This document shows, in pieces, positions 20,021 through 30,553 of a DNA stretch of 64,000 bases. Source of the stretch: Albidovulum inexpectatum. GTDB lineage: Bacteria; Pseudomonadota; Alphaproteobacteria; Rhodobacterales; Rhodobacteraceae. A program made the translations under genes and the position numbers. Location: the NCBI RefSeq assembly GCF_002927635.1, contig NZ_PRDS01000001.1, forward strand, positions 124,001 through 188,000. The letters are read 5' to 3'. How positions within the stretch are numbered: the stretch's first letter is position 1; the number at the start of each line of letters is the position of its first letter. The notes beneath the pieces are model-generated. The model saw nothing but the letters and a program-made list of their open reading frames with translations. It made no database searches and had not been told where the DNA came from.

Positions 20021-20482
20021 ATGATGGAATTGGCGCCAAATCGCCCAAGGCTGGCCGTTCGGGCGATCATCCTGCATCGCGGGCGACTCCTGCTGGTCAA
20101 TGCCTGGCCCAATGGCGAATCCGATCTGTGGTGCGCGCCGGGCGGAGGGGCAGAGCCGGGCGTTTCGCTGCCGGACAATCTGCGGCGCGAGCTGTGCGAG
20201 GAATGCGGGCTGCAGATCGATGTGGGCCCGCTTGCATTGGTCAACGAATTCCACGATCCTGCCAGCGGCTTCCACCAGGTCGAACTGTTTTTTCGTTGCA
20301 CCCTGCTTTCCGACGAATTGCCGCGCGACTGGTGCGATCCTTCAGGCGTCGTCAGCCGGCGGCACTTCTTCACGCGCGCGGAATTGTCCGGCATCCGCCT
20401 GAAACCCGGTTCGCTCGCGCGGGTCGCGTTCGATCCGTCGGCCAGCGTGTATTATGACCCATTGGAAACGATGGTACGCTGA
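20021..20482 (+). CDS. Nudix hydrolase with an altered Nudix box
   Basis: A 153-residue Nudix-fold protein. The box reads GGGAEPGV...RRELCEECGL. The metal-binding RELxEExGL part is intact, but the glutamate normally eight residues before that arginine is a valine here. The protein may still bind Mg2+ through the C-terminal glutamates. The substrate class (NDP-sugar, NADH or oxidised nucleotide) cannot be told. It is divergent from the lipase-like gene across 73 bases, and its 3' end overlaps the EamA transporter gene by 31 bases. Confidence 0.85.
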   Translation: MMELAPNRPRLAVRAIILHRGRLLLVNAWPNGESDLWCAPGGGAEPGVSLPDNLRRELCEECGLQIDVGPLALVNEFHDPASGFHQVELFFRCTLLSDELPRDWCDPSGVVSRRHFFTRAELSGIRLKPGSLARVAFDPSASVYYDPLETMVR

Positions 20483-21342
20483 GCACCGCCAAGGCTTGCC
20501 ATCGCCACACCACCAAGAACCAGAAGGGAAGACAGCGCGAAGCGCAGCGTAAGCGTCTCTTCCAAAAAGATCATGCCGCCGGCCATTGCCAGAACGGGAA
20601 CCGTCAATTGTGCGACCCCTGCGCGCGCGGCGCCGAGCTCTGGCAGCAGTCGATACCACAGGGCATAGGCCAGACCAGAGGTGATCGCCCCCGAGACGAC
20701 GGCAAGGGCGATTCCCCCCTCTGTGACCGTGATTTCGGGCAGAACGCCCGCGACAAGCGCCAGCAGCAGCACGGGCATGGCGACCGGAACGGACAGGATG
20801 AAATTCCAGGCCGTATCGGCGACCGCGTTACCCGCGCCGCGCGCGGCCAGAGAATACACGCCCCAGCCCATGCCACCCAGTGCCATCATTGCCGCATGGG
20901 CGGGTGAAACCGGGGCGGCCGAACCGGGTACCAGCAGCCAGGCCAGACCGGCAAAGGCGATGGCCGCACCAATCCAGCAACTTGCGGGCAAGGGCTCTCG
21001 CCGCAGGGCGGCGCCCAGAAACATGGTGACCTGAACCATGCCGAACAGGATCAGCGCGCCGACCCCGGCATCCAGCCCAAGATAGGCAAGCGAGAACCCG
21101 AACATGTAAACAAGCAGCGACAGCACGCCCACCGTCCGACGCCCGACCGGCCCGGCAGCTGGAAGGCGTCCCCGTATCCGTGCCGCAAACAGCAACACGG
21201 CCAATACGACTGCGCCCGAAACCAGCCGGATCATGGCGAAACCAACGGGGTCAGAAAGTCCCGCGCCGATCGCCATGCGGTTCAGAACCGAATTGGCCGC
21301 AAGTGGAACCATGGTGAAGGCCGTCAGCCAGAACAGGCGCAT
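20452..21342 (-). CDS. DMT-superfamily EamA transporter
   Basis: An inner-membrane protein of 296 residues with ten predicted helices arranged as two EamA repeats. The second repeat ends with the typical VPVLAMAGGMIFLEETLTLR block. Members export amino acids or other metabolites; the substrate is not readable. The ATG at 21342 is chosen because GGAG lies seven bases upstream. A GTG 18 bases earlier is possible. Confidence 0.9.
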   Translation of the reverse strand: MRLFWLTAFTMVPLAANSVLNRMAIGAGLSDPVGFAMIRLVSGAVVLAVLLFAARIRGRLPAAGPVGRRTVGVLSLLVYMFGFSLAYLGLDAGVGALILFGMVQVTMFLGAALRREPLPASCWIGAAIAFAGLAWLLVPGSAAPVSPAHAAMMALGGMGWGVYSLAARGAGNAVADTAWNFILSVPVAMPVLLLALVAGVLPEITVTEGGIALAVVSGAITSGLAYALWYRLLPELGAARAGVAQLTVPVLAMAGGMIFLEETLTLRFALSSLLVLGGVAMASLGGAQRTIVSNGS

Positions 21343-21470
21343 CGTGTACTCCGCTGTCACTCATCCGTGCCGGGCGCAAATCCCGGCTCGCATGACGTTC
21401 TTTGCGCCTTGCACCTGGGACTGGCAAGCCATCGGGCAAACACGTTTCGGCGACTGGCCTTGCATTCCAG

Positions 21471-21501
21471 AAAAAAGAAGGCCCCGTTTCCGGGGCCTTC
21501 C
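21471..21501 (-). terminator. Rho-independent terminator of groESL
   Basis: On the minus strand AAGGCCCCG, a four-base loop GAAA and CGGGGCCTT form a nine-pair stem, followed by CTTTTTTC. It lies 23 bases beyond the groEL stop. Confidence 0.9.
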
Positions 21502-21523
21502 AAGGGGTCGATCCGTGACCGGA

Positions 21524-23173
<1,650 letters not shown>

Positions 23174-23201
23174 TCATTCTCGGATCGTTCGTGGACGCGC
23201 C

Positions 23202-23516
23202 TCAGGCAGCCTTCGAGGCCGCACCCGAGTTCTCGATGATGCCGAGAATGTCGCTTTCCTTCATGATCAGCATCTCTTCGCCGTCGATGGTCACCTCGGT
23301 GCCCGACCACTTGCCGAAGAGGATGCGATCGCCCGGCTTCACCGACATCGGGATCAGTTCGCCCGAGTCCTTGCGGGCGCCTTCACCGACGGCGACAACT
23401 TCGCCCTCGGCCGGCTTTTCCTTCGCGGTATCGGGAATGATCAGGCCGCCCTTGGTCTTTTCGTCGCTCTGAACGCGCTTGACCAGCACGCGGTCGTGAA
23501 GCGGTTTGAAAGCCAT
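23202..23516 (-). CDS. groS: Co-chaperonin GroES
   Basis: A 104-residue co-chaperonin. It starts at the ATG giving [14 protein letters not shown], the invariant family N-terminus. The mobile loop [19 protein letters not shown] follows, and the core contains [13 protein letters not shown] and [13 protein letters not shown]. It closes the GroEL cavity. It is the first gene of groESL, with CIRCE in its leader 38-65 bases upstream of the ATG. Confidence 0.98.
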   Translation of the reverse strand: MAFKPLHDRVLVKRVQSDEKTKGGLIIPDTAKEKPAEGEVVAVGEGARKDSGELIPMSVKPGDRILFGKWSGTEVTIDGEEMLIMKESDILGIIENSGAASKAA

Positions 23517-23554
23517 CTGGTAATACTCCCTCATGGGTTCCAGGTTGAAATCTG

Positions 23555-23581
23555 TTAGCACTCTCTTCCGGTGAGTGCTGA
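23555..23581 (-). promoter_or_regulatory. CIRCE operator (HrcA site) of groESL
   Basis: TTAGCACTC, nine bases, GAGTGCTGA. Only one base differs from the perfect CIRCE inverted repeat. HrcA binding here would repress groESL at normal temperature. It sits right at the predicted transcription start. Confidence 0.95.
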
Positions 23582-23589
23582 CAGCCGTG

Positions 23590-23618
23590 TAGGTATGTTC
23601 GCGCCCTCGTCCTGTCAA
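23590..23618 (-). promoter_or_regulatory. Sigma-70-type promoter of groESL
   Basis: On the minus strand TTGACA (23618-23613) and TACCTA (23595-23590) are separated by 17 bases. The predicted start falls at about 23583, at the upstream edge of CIRCE, an arrangement that explains HrcA repression. Confidence 0.7.
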
Positions 23619-23710
23619 CACCCGCTCTTCGAAAATTTTTGCCCCGGCAGCATGGCCAGCCCGGGCCGGCCATGAGATGGTAACGCCGCCGTCAGATCTT
23701 CAAGACACCC

Positions 23711-24715
23711 ATGGGAAAAATGTTCAGGATCGCCATTTTCCTGCTTTGCCTGCTGACCATGCCGCAGATGGCACAAGCCCGTTGCGAGGGCCGAAACCTG
23801 CTGGAGGCCCTGCCGCCCGCCGAACGCGCACAGATCGAGGCCACGATCGACGCGGTACCCTTCGGCCGCGGCAATCGCTGGGTCGCGCGGCGCGGCGATT
23901 CCGTCATTCACATCGTGGGGACCTATCACCTGGATGACCCCCGCCACGATCCGGTCGCAAAGCGGCTTGAGGCCGTGATTCCCGTCGTTCGGACCGTTCT
24001 TGTCGAGGCCGGCCCGCAGGAAGAGGCCCGCTTGAAGGCCGACATGGCGCGCGACCCGTCGCTGATGTTTGTCACCGACGGCCCCACCCTGCCCGAACGC
24101 CTGTCCGAGGACGACTGGCGGCTTCTGTCCTCGGCGATGCAGGCGCGCGGCATCCCGGCCTTTCTGGTTTCCAAGATGCAGCCCTGGTACGTCTCGATGC
24201 TGCTGGGCATTCCGTCCTGCGCGATACAGGACATGACTGCGGGCACCGTGAAAGGCCTGGACGGCCGCATCATCGAAATGGCCGGGGCCGCCGGTGTCCC
24301 GATCCGCGCGCTTGAACCGCATGACACGATCTTCCGGTTGTTTGCCCAGATGGACGAGGCAGAGAAACTGGACATGCTGCGCGTCACGCTGGCTTTGGAC
24401 GCGCAGGCCGAGGACTATGCGCGCACCCTGGCCGATACCTATTTCGCCGAAAATGTCCGCGCCGCCTGGGAACTGGGCAAACGCGCAGTGCAGTCGGTCA
24501 CCGGCGATCCACGCGCAAGGGTCGAGGACGAATTCGCGCGCATGGAGGAGATCCTGATGAACCAGCGAAACCGCGCCTGGATCGACGTGATCGAACAGGC
24601 GGCAATGGAAGGACCGACGCTCGTCGCCTTCGGGGCGCTGCACCTGTCGGGCGAACAGGGCGTTCTGAACCTTATGACATTGCGCGGCTGGCAGGTCGAA
24701 CGCGTTCCGTTCTGA
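23711..24715 (+). CDS. TraB/GumN family protein
   Basis: A 334-residue exported protein with a signal peptide ending MAQARC. The GTYHLDDPR motif near residue 70 and GALHLSGEQG near the C-terminus are the paired Gly-x-x-His motifs of the TraB/GumN fold, which is related to erythromycin-esterase/Tiki-type metalloproteases. A metal-dependent protease or esterase activity in the periplasm is plausible but unproven. It stands alone between groESL and the pyrophosphatase gene. Confidence 0.85.
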   Translation: MGKMFRIAIFLLCLLTMPQMAQARCEGRNLLEALPPAERAQIEATIDAVPFGRGNRWVARRGDSVIHIVGTYHLDDPRHDPVAKRLEAVIPVVRTVLVEAGPQEEARLKADMARDPSLMFVTDGPTLPERLSEDDWRLLSSAMQARGIPAFLVSKMQPWYVSMLLGIPSCAIQDMTAGTVKGLDGRIIEMAGAAGVPIRALEPHDTIFRLFAQMDEAEKLDMLRVTLALDAQAEDYARTLADTYFAENVRAAWELGKRAVQSVTGDPRARVEDEFARMEEILMNQRNRAWIDVIEQAAMEGPTLVAFGALHLSGEQGVLNLMTLRGWQVERVPF

Positions 24716-24796
24716 TCCGGCGCGCGGGCGTGACAAGTCAAGGCACCGGCCCTATAACCGCGGCCGACCTCCAACCATCAAGTATCGGATGAACCC

Positions 24797-25714
24797 ATGA
24801 TCAAAGTCTTTGGCCACAAGTCCCCCGACACCGACTCGACCGGCTCGCCCATCATCTGGGCATGGTATCTGAGCGAAGTGAAGGGCAAGCCCGCGATGCC
24901 CGTGCTGCTTGGCGAACCGAACACCGAGGCCGCCTTCGTGTTGCAGCGTTGGGGTCTGGACAAGCCGCAGATCATCGCGGATGTCGAGCCGGGCGAGGAC
25001 TGCGTGGTGGTGGACACCAACAACCCGGCCGAACTGCCCGCCCATATCAACGACGCCAACCTGATCCAGATCATCGACCACCACCTGCTGGCCGGGGGCC
25101 TGAAGACCAGGGGGCCGATCGACATCACGATCCGGCCGCTGGCCTGCACCGCGACGATCATGCACGACCTGATGGGCGAAGACGCTGCCCGCATGCCGCA
25201 GGCCATCAAGGGGGCGATGCTGTCGTGCATCCTGTCGGACACGCTGGAATTCCGCTCGCCCACGACGACCGATCATGACCGCGCCGTGGCCGAGAAGCTG
25301 GCCGCCGAACTGGGCATCGACATCCCCGCCTATGCCGAGGAGATGTTCGCCGCGAAATCCGATGTCTCGGCCTTCTCGGATGCCGAACTGCTGCGGATGG
25401 ATTCCAAGGAATACACCGTCGACGGCAAGGAACTGCGTGTGTCGGTGCTCGAGACGACCTCGCCGAAGACGATCCTGGATCGCAAGGACGGCCTGATGAA
25501 GGCGATGGAAGAGGTCGCGCGCGAAGATGGCGCCGATCAGGTCCTGCTGTTCGTCGTGGACATCCTGCGCGAAGAGGCCACGCTGCTGGTGCCGAACGAT
25601 CTGGTGCGCCGCATTGCCGAGGCGTCGTTCGGCGTAACGGCCGAAGGCGACACGGTCGTTCTGCCCGGCATTGTCAGCCGCAAGAAGCAGATCATTCCCG
25701 CGCTGAAACTCTGA
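24797..25714 (+). CDS. ppaC: Manganese-dependent inorganic pyrophosphatase (family II)
   Basis: A 305-residue cytoplasmic enzyme of the DHH superfamily that hydrolyses pyrophosphate. The metal ligands are visible as His7, Asp11 and Asp13 (GHKSPDTD), the DTN aspartate near residue 75 and DHH (IDHHLLAG) near 96. ILSDTL carries the later aspartate, and the C-terminal substrate-binding SRKKQ is present. There is no CBS insertion, so it is the unregulated short form. A hairpin follows the stop. Confidence 0.96.
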   Translation: MIKVFGHKSPDTDSTGSPIIWAWYLSEVKGKPAMPVLLGEPNTEAAFVLQRWGLDKPQIIADVEPGEDCVVVDTNNPAELPAHINDANLIQIIDHHLLAGGLKTRGPIDITIRPLACTATIMHDLMGEDAARMPQAIKGAMLSCILSDTLEFRSPTTTDHDRAVAEKLAAELGIDIPAYAEEMFAAKSDVSAFSDAELLRMDSKEYTVDGKELRVSVLETTSPKTILDRKDGLMKAMEEVAREDGADQVLLFVVDILREEATLLVPNDLVRRIAEASFGVTAEGDTVVLPGIVSRKKQIIPALKL

Positions 25715-25734
25715 GGCGCGTTCGCGCGTTGACG

Positions 25735-25763
25735 GGGGCGCCTTCGGGCGCCCCGCTCGTTTG
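25735..25763 (+). terminator. Hairpin after ppaC
   Basis: GGGGCGCC, loop TTCG, GGCGCCCC, then GCTCGTTT. A strong GC stem with a weak T tract; it may reduce rather than abolish read-through into the HAD gene 23 bases later. Confidence 0.65.
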
Positions 25764-25785
25764 CCCCCGACGCATGAGAGACCCC

Positions 25786-26667
25786 ATGACCCGCATCATC
25801 ACTGCCCTGTCCGACATTTCTGCCGACTATGACGCCCTGTTCTGCGATCTTTGGGGTTGCGTCCATGACGGGATCCGCGCCTATCCCGCCGCCGTTGACG
25901 CTCTGAAGGCGTACCGCGCGCAGGGCGGCGTGGTCGTTCTGGTGACCAATTCGCCCAAGCCGCGCGCCGACGTCGCCACGCAGCTGGATGAATTCGGCGT
26001 GCCGCGCGACGCATGGGACACGATCGCGACTTCGGGCGATTCCGCACGCGTCGCGATGTTTCGCGGGGCCGTGGGCAGCAAGGTCTATTTCATCGGCAAT
26101 CCCGAAACCGACATGGGTTTCTTCGAACCGCCAAGGATCGTCTCGGACCCCGTCCCGATCCAGATCGTCCCGCTGGACGAAGCCGAAGGCATCGTCTGCA
26201 CCGGGCCACGTGATCCGCTGGAGGACCCTGACGTCTATCGCGCGGAATTCCTGTACGCCAAGACAAAGGGGCTGAAGCTGCTTTGCGCCAATCCCGACAT
26301 CGTTGTCGATCGCGGCGAACGGCGTGAGTGGTGCGCGGGCGCGTTGGCAAGGCTGTACACGGAAATGGGCGGCGAGAGTCTGTATTTCGGCAAGCCGCAT
26401 CCCCCGATCTATGATCTGGCGCGCCAGCGTCTGACCCAGGCGACCGGCCGGGTGATCGAGGATTCGCGTATCCTGGCGCTTGGCGATGGGATCGAAACGG
26501 ATATCCGCGGCGGATCAGGCGAAGGTCTGGACACGCTGTTCATCACCGGCGGCCTGGAAGCCAGCCGCTTTGGCCCGGATGTCGAAAACCCGGATCCGAA
26601 ACTGCTGCATGACTGGCTGATGACGACAGGCCTGACCCCGACCTATGCGATTGGCAGGCTGCGATAG
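25786..26667 (+). CDS. HAD-superfamily phosphatase, TIGR01459-type class IIA
   Basis: A 293-residue HAD hydrolase of the NagD-like class. Motif I is CDLWGCVHDG; the usual second aspartate of DxD is replaced by Gly, as in this subfamily. Motif II is LVTNSP, motif III lies near YFGKPHPPIY, and motif IV is LALGDGIETDIRGG. The first nucleophile aspartate is retained, but substrate and role are unknown. The ATG at 25786 begins right at the conserved N-terminal helix. Confidence 0.88.
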   Translation: MTRIITALSDISADYDALFCDLWGCVHDGIRAYPAAVDALKAYRAQGGVVVLVTNSPKPRADVATQLDEFGVPRDAWDTIATSGDSARVAMFRGAVGSKVYFIGNPETDMGFFEPPRIVSDPVPIQIVPLDEAEGIVCTGPRDPLEDPDVYRAEFLYAKTKGLKLLCANPDIVVDRGERREWCAGALARLYTEMGGESLYFGKPHPPIYDLARQRLTQATGRVIEDSRILALGDGIETDIRGGSGEGLDTLFITGGLEASRFGPDVENPDPKLLHDWLMTTGLTPTYAIGRLR

Positions 26668-26792
26668 ATCGTTGCCGTCTGGCAATATCATTCCCATGAC
26701 GCGCCAATTTAGGTAAATTTATTACGCCGCCAGCTTGCGCTGGATGGCGCGATCGCCTATGCTGCACCGCAACAAAGGCGGGAGTCGGGACC

Positions 26793-27236
26793 ATGCTGGA
26801 CAATCAGCCGCGCGGGTCGATCTGCATCGAGGATCTGGAGATCGGGATGACCCGTTATCTGCAGAAGACGATCACGGATCGCGATATCGAGTTGTTCGCC
26901 GAGGTTTCGACCGATCGGAACCCGGTGCATCTGGATGACTCCTATGCGCGCGAAACGATCTTTCAGGGACGGATCGCGCATGGCATGTTGACCGCCGGGC
27001 TGATCTCGGCCGTCATCGGGGAACAATTGCCCGGGCATGGCTCGGTCTATCTGGGCCAGTCGCTGAAATTCATGGCCCCCGTGCGCCCGGGCGACACCGT
27101 GCATGCCGAGGTCAAGGTCATCGCGATCGACCATGCGCGCCGGCGCGTCACCCTTGAAACCCATTGCGCTGTGGGCGATACGGTCGTGCTGAAGGGCGAG
27201 GCGCTGGTTCTGGCGCCCAGCCGCAAGTTCGACTGA
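26793..27236 (+). CDS. MaoC-like (R)-specific enoyl-CoA hydratase
   Basis: A 147-residue single hot-dog domain protein. The hydratase-2 signature is clear: FAEVSTDRNPVHLDDSYA with catalytic Asp and His, then GRIAHGMLTAGLIS. The length is that of PhaJ-type enzymes that convert crotonyl-CoA-type enoyl-CoAs to (R)-3-hydroxyacyl-CoA. Related MaoC proteins also act as mesaconyl-CoA hydratases, but those are longer. It is followed after 32 bases by ribF. Confidence 0.88.
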   Translation: MLDNQPRGSICIEDLEIGMTRYLQKTITDRDIELFAEVSTDRNPVHLDDSYARETIFQGRIAHGMLTAGLISAVIGEQLPGHGSVYLGQSLKFMAPVRPGDTVHAEVKVIAIDHARRRVTLETHCAVGDTVVLKGEALVLAPSRKFD

Positions 27237-27268
27237 GATCGGCGGGGCCTCCCGCCGCAAGGGGGCCG

Positions 27269-28195
27269 ATGCGCACGCATTTTCACTGGACCGGACTGTC
27301 GGAAGCCGATCGCGGGGCCTCGGTTGCGATGGGCAATTTCGATGGCGTGCACCTGGGCCATCAGGCGGTGATCGACCAGGCGCGCCGATCCGGCTTGCCC
27401 CTGGGCATCGTCACCTTCGAACCGCATCCTCGCGAATATTTCGCGCCCGATTCCCCGCCCTTTCGCCTGATGAACGCCGAAGCGCGCATGCACAGGCTGG
27501 AAAAGCTGGGCGTGGACCAGCTGTATCAATTGCCCTTCGACGCCCGGCTTGCGGGGATGGAGGCAGACCGGTTCATCGACGAGGTCCTTGTCGCGGGCCT
27601 TGGCATCGCCCATGTCACCGTCGGGGCGGATTTCCGCTTTGGCAAGGGCCGCGGCGGAGATGTCGCGACGCTCCAGAGTGCCGCAAAACGCCACGGCTTT
27701 GGCGTGACGGTCGCCCAACTGATCCGCATCGACGGTGTCGAGATTTCCTCGACCGCGATCCGCAAGGCCCTGTCGGACGGCCGCCCGCGCGACGCGGCCC
27801 GCATGCTGGGCCATTGGCACCGGATCGAGGGCGAAGTCCTGCATGGCGACAAGCGGGGCCGGGACCTTGGCTTTCCCACGGCCAATATGGGGCTGAACGG
27901 CCTGCACCTGCCCCGGCTGGGTGTCTATGCCGTCAAGGTCGACGTCCTGACCGGGCCCCATGCGGGCAGCTACCGCGGCGTTGCCAGCCTCGGGGTGCGG
28001 CCGATGTTCGGCAGCAACCAGCCCAATCTGGAGACGTACATCTTCGACTTTTCGGGCGATCTTTACGGCCAACACCTCTCGGTCGCGCTGATCGACTTCC
28101 TACGGCCCGAGATGACCTTCGACGGCATCCCCGCCCTCGTCGAACAGATGCGCCGCGACTGCGAAGCGGCTCGCGCCATCCTTGCCTCGGTCTGA
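27269..28195 (+). CDS. ribF: Bifunctional riboflavin kinase / FAD synthetase
   Basis: A 308-residue enzyme making FMN and then FAD from riboflavin. The N-terminal FAD synthetase domain has the nucleotidyltransferase motif MGNFDGVHLGHQAV with the HxGH-like histidines near residue 27, and ISSTAIRKALSDG near 160. The C-terminal riboflavin-kinase barrel has GRDLGFPTANM near 197 and LRPEMTFDG at the end. The ATG at 27269 opens the typical short N-terminus. It supplies FAD for EtfAB and Mcd encoded elsewhere in the window. Confidence 0.96.
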   Translation: MRTHFHWTGLSEADRGASVAMGNFDGVHLGHQAVIDQARRSGLPLGIVTFEPHPREYFAPDSPPFRLMNAEARMHRLEKLGVDQLYQLPFDARLAGMEADRFIDEVLVAGLGIAHVTVGADFRFGKGRGGDVATLQSAAKRHGFGVTVAQLIRIDGVEISSTAIRKALSDGRPRDAARMLGHWHRIEGEVLHGDKRGRDLGFPTANMGLNGLHLPRLGVYAVKVDVLTGPHAGSYRGVASLGVRPMFGSNQPNLETYIFDFSGDLYGQHLSVALIDFLRPEMTFDGIPALVEQMRRDCEAARAILASV

Positions 28196-28237
28196 CCCTC
28201 TTTTCTTTTGCGCGCCGCTCGGCCAAGGTCACTGTCC

Positions 28238-28702
28238 ATGAAATATGACATTCCGCGTGACGGGCTCCGGCCCGAATTCTGGAAGCGCCCGCTGACGGAT
28301 CTGACCCCGCGCGAGTGGGAGGCGCTTTGCGATGGTTGCGGCAAATGCTGCCTGAACAAGCTCGAGGACGCCGAGACGGGAGAGCTTTTCTTCACCCGCG
28401 TCGCTTGCCGACTGCTGGACGATCAGACCTGCCGCTGCGGACAATACGAAAACCGCAAGCAATTCGTACCTGAATGCGTCGTCCTGACGCCCAGGACGAT
28501 CGCCGACATCGCGCATTGGCTCCCATCGACCTGCGCTTACAAGCTGCTGCATGAGGGCCGCAACCTGCCAGACTGGCACCCGTTGATCACTGGTGATCCT
28601 GAAAGCGTCCATGCTGCGGGCCAGTCGGTGCGGGGCTGGACGGTGCCCGAATTCGAAGTGCCCGAGGAAGACTGGGAAGACCACATCATCGAGGATCTGT
28701 GA
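28238..28702 (+). CDS. YcgN/YkgJ-type cysteine-cluster protein (UPF0260)
   Basis: A 154-residue cytoplasmic protein with the conserved cluster CDGCGKCC near residue 35. Further cysteines in ACRLL, TCRCGQY and PECVVL could bind zinc or an Fe-S cluster. This matches the UPF0260/YcgN family. Function is unknown. The stop codon overlaps the start of the threonine aldolase gene by one base, so the two are coupled. Confidence 0.9.
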   Translation: MKYDIPRDGLRPEFWKRPLTDLTPREWEALCDGCGKCCLNKLEDAETGELFFTRVACRLLDDQTCRCGQYENRKQFVPECVVLTPRTIADIAHWLPSTCAYKLLHEGRNLPDWHPLITGDPESVHAAGQSVRGWTVPEFEVPEEDWEDHIIEDL

Positions 28703-29760
28703 TGGAATTCGCTTCTGACAACACATCGGGCGCCGCGCCGCAGATCATGCAGGCGCTCATGCGCGCGAATGAAGGTTTTGCCCCGGCCTATGGGCGCGAG
28801 CAAGCCATGGAGCGCGTCCGTGCGCTCGTGCGCGAAACATTCGAGGCGCCGCGCGCCGAGGTCTTTCTGGTGGCGAATGGCACGACCGCCAATGCTCTGT
28901 CGATCGCCACGTTCTGCCCCCCATGGGGCGCGATTTTCTGCCATGAGCAGGCGCATGTTCAGGTCGATGAATGCGGGGCGCCGGAATTCTTCGTGTCGGG
29001 CGGCAAGATGGTCCCCGTTCCTGGCGCTCATGGCAAGATCGACCCTGACGATCTGGCCCGCGCCATTGCGACCGTCCCCCAAGGCGACGTGCATTCTGTG
29101 CAGCGCGGGATGGTCACTTTGACGAACGCGACCGAGGCGGGCACCGTCTATTCGCCGGACGAAATCGCAGCACTTTGTGAGGTCGCGCGCGGGTTCTGCC
29201 TGCCCGTCCACATGGATGGGGCGCGGCTTGCCAATGCTCTGGTCGCCACTGGCGCAAGCCCGGCCGACATGACCTGGCGCGCAGGAATCGACATTCTGTC
29301 ACTGGGCGCAACCAAGAACGGCTGCCTTGCCGTCGACGCGGTCGTCCTGTTCGACCCTGAAAAAGCGTGGGAGCTCGAGCTGCGGCGCAAGCGCGCCGGG
29401 CACCTCTTCTCGAAACACCGCTTCCTGTCCGCCCAGATCGAGGCCTACCTGACCGATGATCTGTGGCTGGACCTGGCGCGCGCGGCGAATGACCGCGCCG
29501 TCGCGCTGGAAGGGGTGCTGGCCGCCCTGCCCGGCGCGCGGATCGTGCATCCGCGACAGGCCAACATGGTGTTCGCCAGCCTCCCGCGCGCGACCCATCG
29601 CCGCGCGATGTCGGCAGGGGCGCATTACTACCTGTGGCCGCACTGGGCCAGCCTGGAAGGTCCGTCGGACGAAGCCGTGACGGCGCGATTCGTCTGCTCG
29701 TGGAACACGAACGACGCGGATATCGTGGCGCTCGAGCGTGTCATGCGCGGTCAAGGTTGA
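28702..29760 (+). CDS. Low-specificity L-threonine aldolase
   Basis: A 352-residue PLP enzyme cleaving L-threonine and allo-threonine to glycine and acetaldehyde. The N-terminus MEFASDNTSGAAP is typical. The PLP-phosphate loop is NGTTANALS, the PLP ring-stacking region is FCHEQAH, the pyridine aspartate is in HMDGARLANAL, and the Schiff-base Lys205 is in SLGATKNG. It starts at the last base of the upstream stop (TGATG). The 3' end overlaps the convergent hydrolase gene by 20 bases. Confidence 0.93.
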   Translation: MEFASDNTSGAAPQIMQALMRANEGFAPAYGREQAMERVRALVRETFEAPRAEVFLVANGTTANALSIATFCPPWGAIFCHEQAHVQVDECGAPEFFVSGGKMVPVPGAHGKIDPDDLARAIATVPQGDVHSVQRGMVTLTNATEAGTVYSPDEIAALCEVARGFCLPVHMDGARLANALVATGASPADMTWRAGIDILSLGATKNGCLAVDAVVLFDPEKAWELELRRKRAGHLFSKHRFLSAQIEAYLTDDLWLDLARAANDRAVALEGVLAALPGARIVHPRQANMVFASLPRATHRRAMSAGAHYYLWPHWASLEGPSDEAVTARFVCSWNTNDADIVALERVMRGQG

Positions 29761-30553
29761 CGCCGACCAGCCCCGCCACCTGGTCGGGATGGGTCAAAGG
29801 CGCCATGTGCCCCGCACCCGGAACGGTGGCCACGCCGACATCGGGCAGGCGCGCCGCGATCGCCTCGGCAATCCGCTCCATGACCGGTGGCGAATCGGTT
29901 CCCCGGATCAGCAGCACGGGCATCTCGAGACTTTCGAGCGCGTCAGGCTGAAGAATGCCGCCGCTGTCGCGATACAGCGCCGCATCGGCCGCGCGGATCA
30001 GGCCGATGCGCCGGGCCATGCGCGCCCGCCGTTCGGCAGGCAGGCTTTCCCATTCCTGACCGGTCCCCCAGGTTTCGATGAACAGCCTTGCCGCCTCCTC
30101 GTTCGCGCCTGCCTCCAACGCCCGCACGAAGGGCGCACGCTCTCGCAGATGCGCCTCGAGCTCGGCCGTTCCATCCGCGGCCGCGAACAGAACGGGCTCG
30201 ATCAATGTCAGCGTGCGGATGGCCTCGGGCGCGGCGATGGCCAGGCGCAAGGCCACGACCGCGCCAAAGGAATGACCGATCAGATCCACCGGGCGTTCGA
30301 TGAAGCTGGCCGCGATCTGCGCCGACAAGGTCAGCAGGTCTGCGCCTTCTGCGGGATCGGCGGATTGCCCGTGGCCGGGAAGGTCGAACGCCGTCATGCG
30401 CAGCCTGTCGGCCAGGCGTTCGGCCACCGGCGCCCAGGCATCCGATCGCGCCAGAGAGGCGTGGATGGCCAGCGCATCGCGTGCGCCATGTCCGAAGGTA
30501 CGCCAGAAGGTCGGATGACCGGCGCGTTCCTCGACGACGTTGCCGCCCTGCAT
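29741..30553 (-). CDS. Alpha/beta-fold hydrolase
   Basis: A 270-residue cytoplasmic hydrolase. It has the HASLARSDAW oxyanion region near residue 31, DLPGHGQS near 57, the nucleophile elbow GHSFGA with Ser about 94, an acid residue in LIRGTDSPP and the final GAGHMAP histidine. It looks like small esterases or haloperoxidase-like enzymes of aromatic or ester catabolism. Its ATG overlaps the stop of the upstream isomerase gene (TAATG), so the two act from one transcript. Substrate unknown. Confidence 0.88.
   Translation of the reverse strand: MQGGNVVEERAGHPTFWRTFGHGARDALAIHASLARSDAWAPVAERLADRLRMTAFDLPGHGQSADPAEGADLLTLSAQIAASFIERPVDLIGHSFGAVVALRLAIAAPEAIRTLTLIEPVLFAAADGTAELEAHLRERAPFVRALEAGANEEAARLFIETWGTGQEWESLPAERRARMARRIGLIRAADAALYRDSGGILQPDALESLEMPVLLIRGTDSPPVMERIAEAIAARLPDVGVATVPGAGHMAPLTHPDQVAGLVGVNLDRA

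Noticed and set aside
23613-23640. AAATTTTTG-rich run upstream of groESL as a terminator of a plus-strand gene
   Set aside because: No stem precedes the run and no plus-strand gene ends there.
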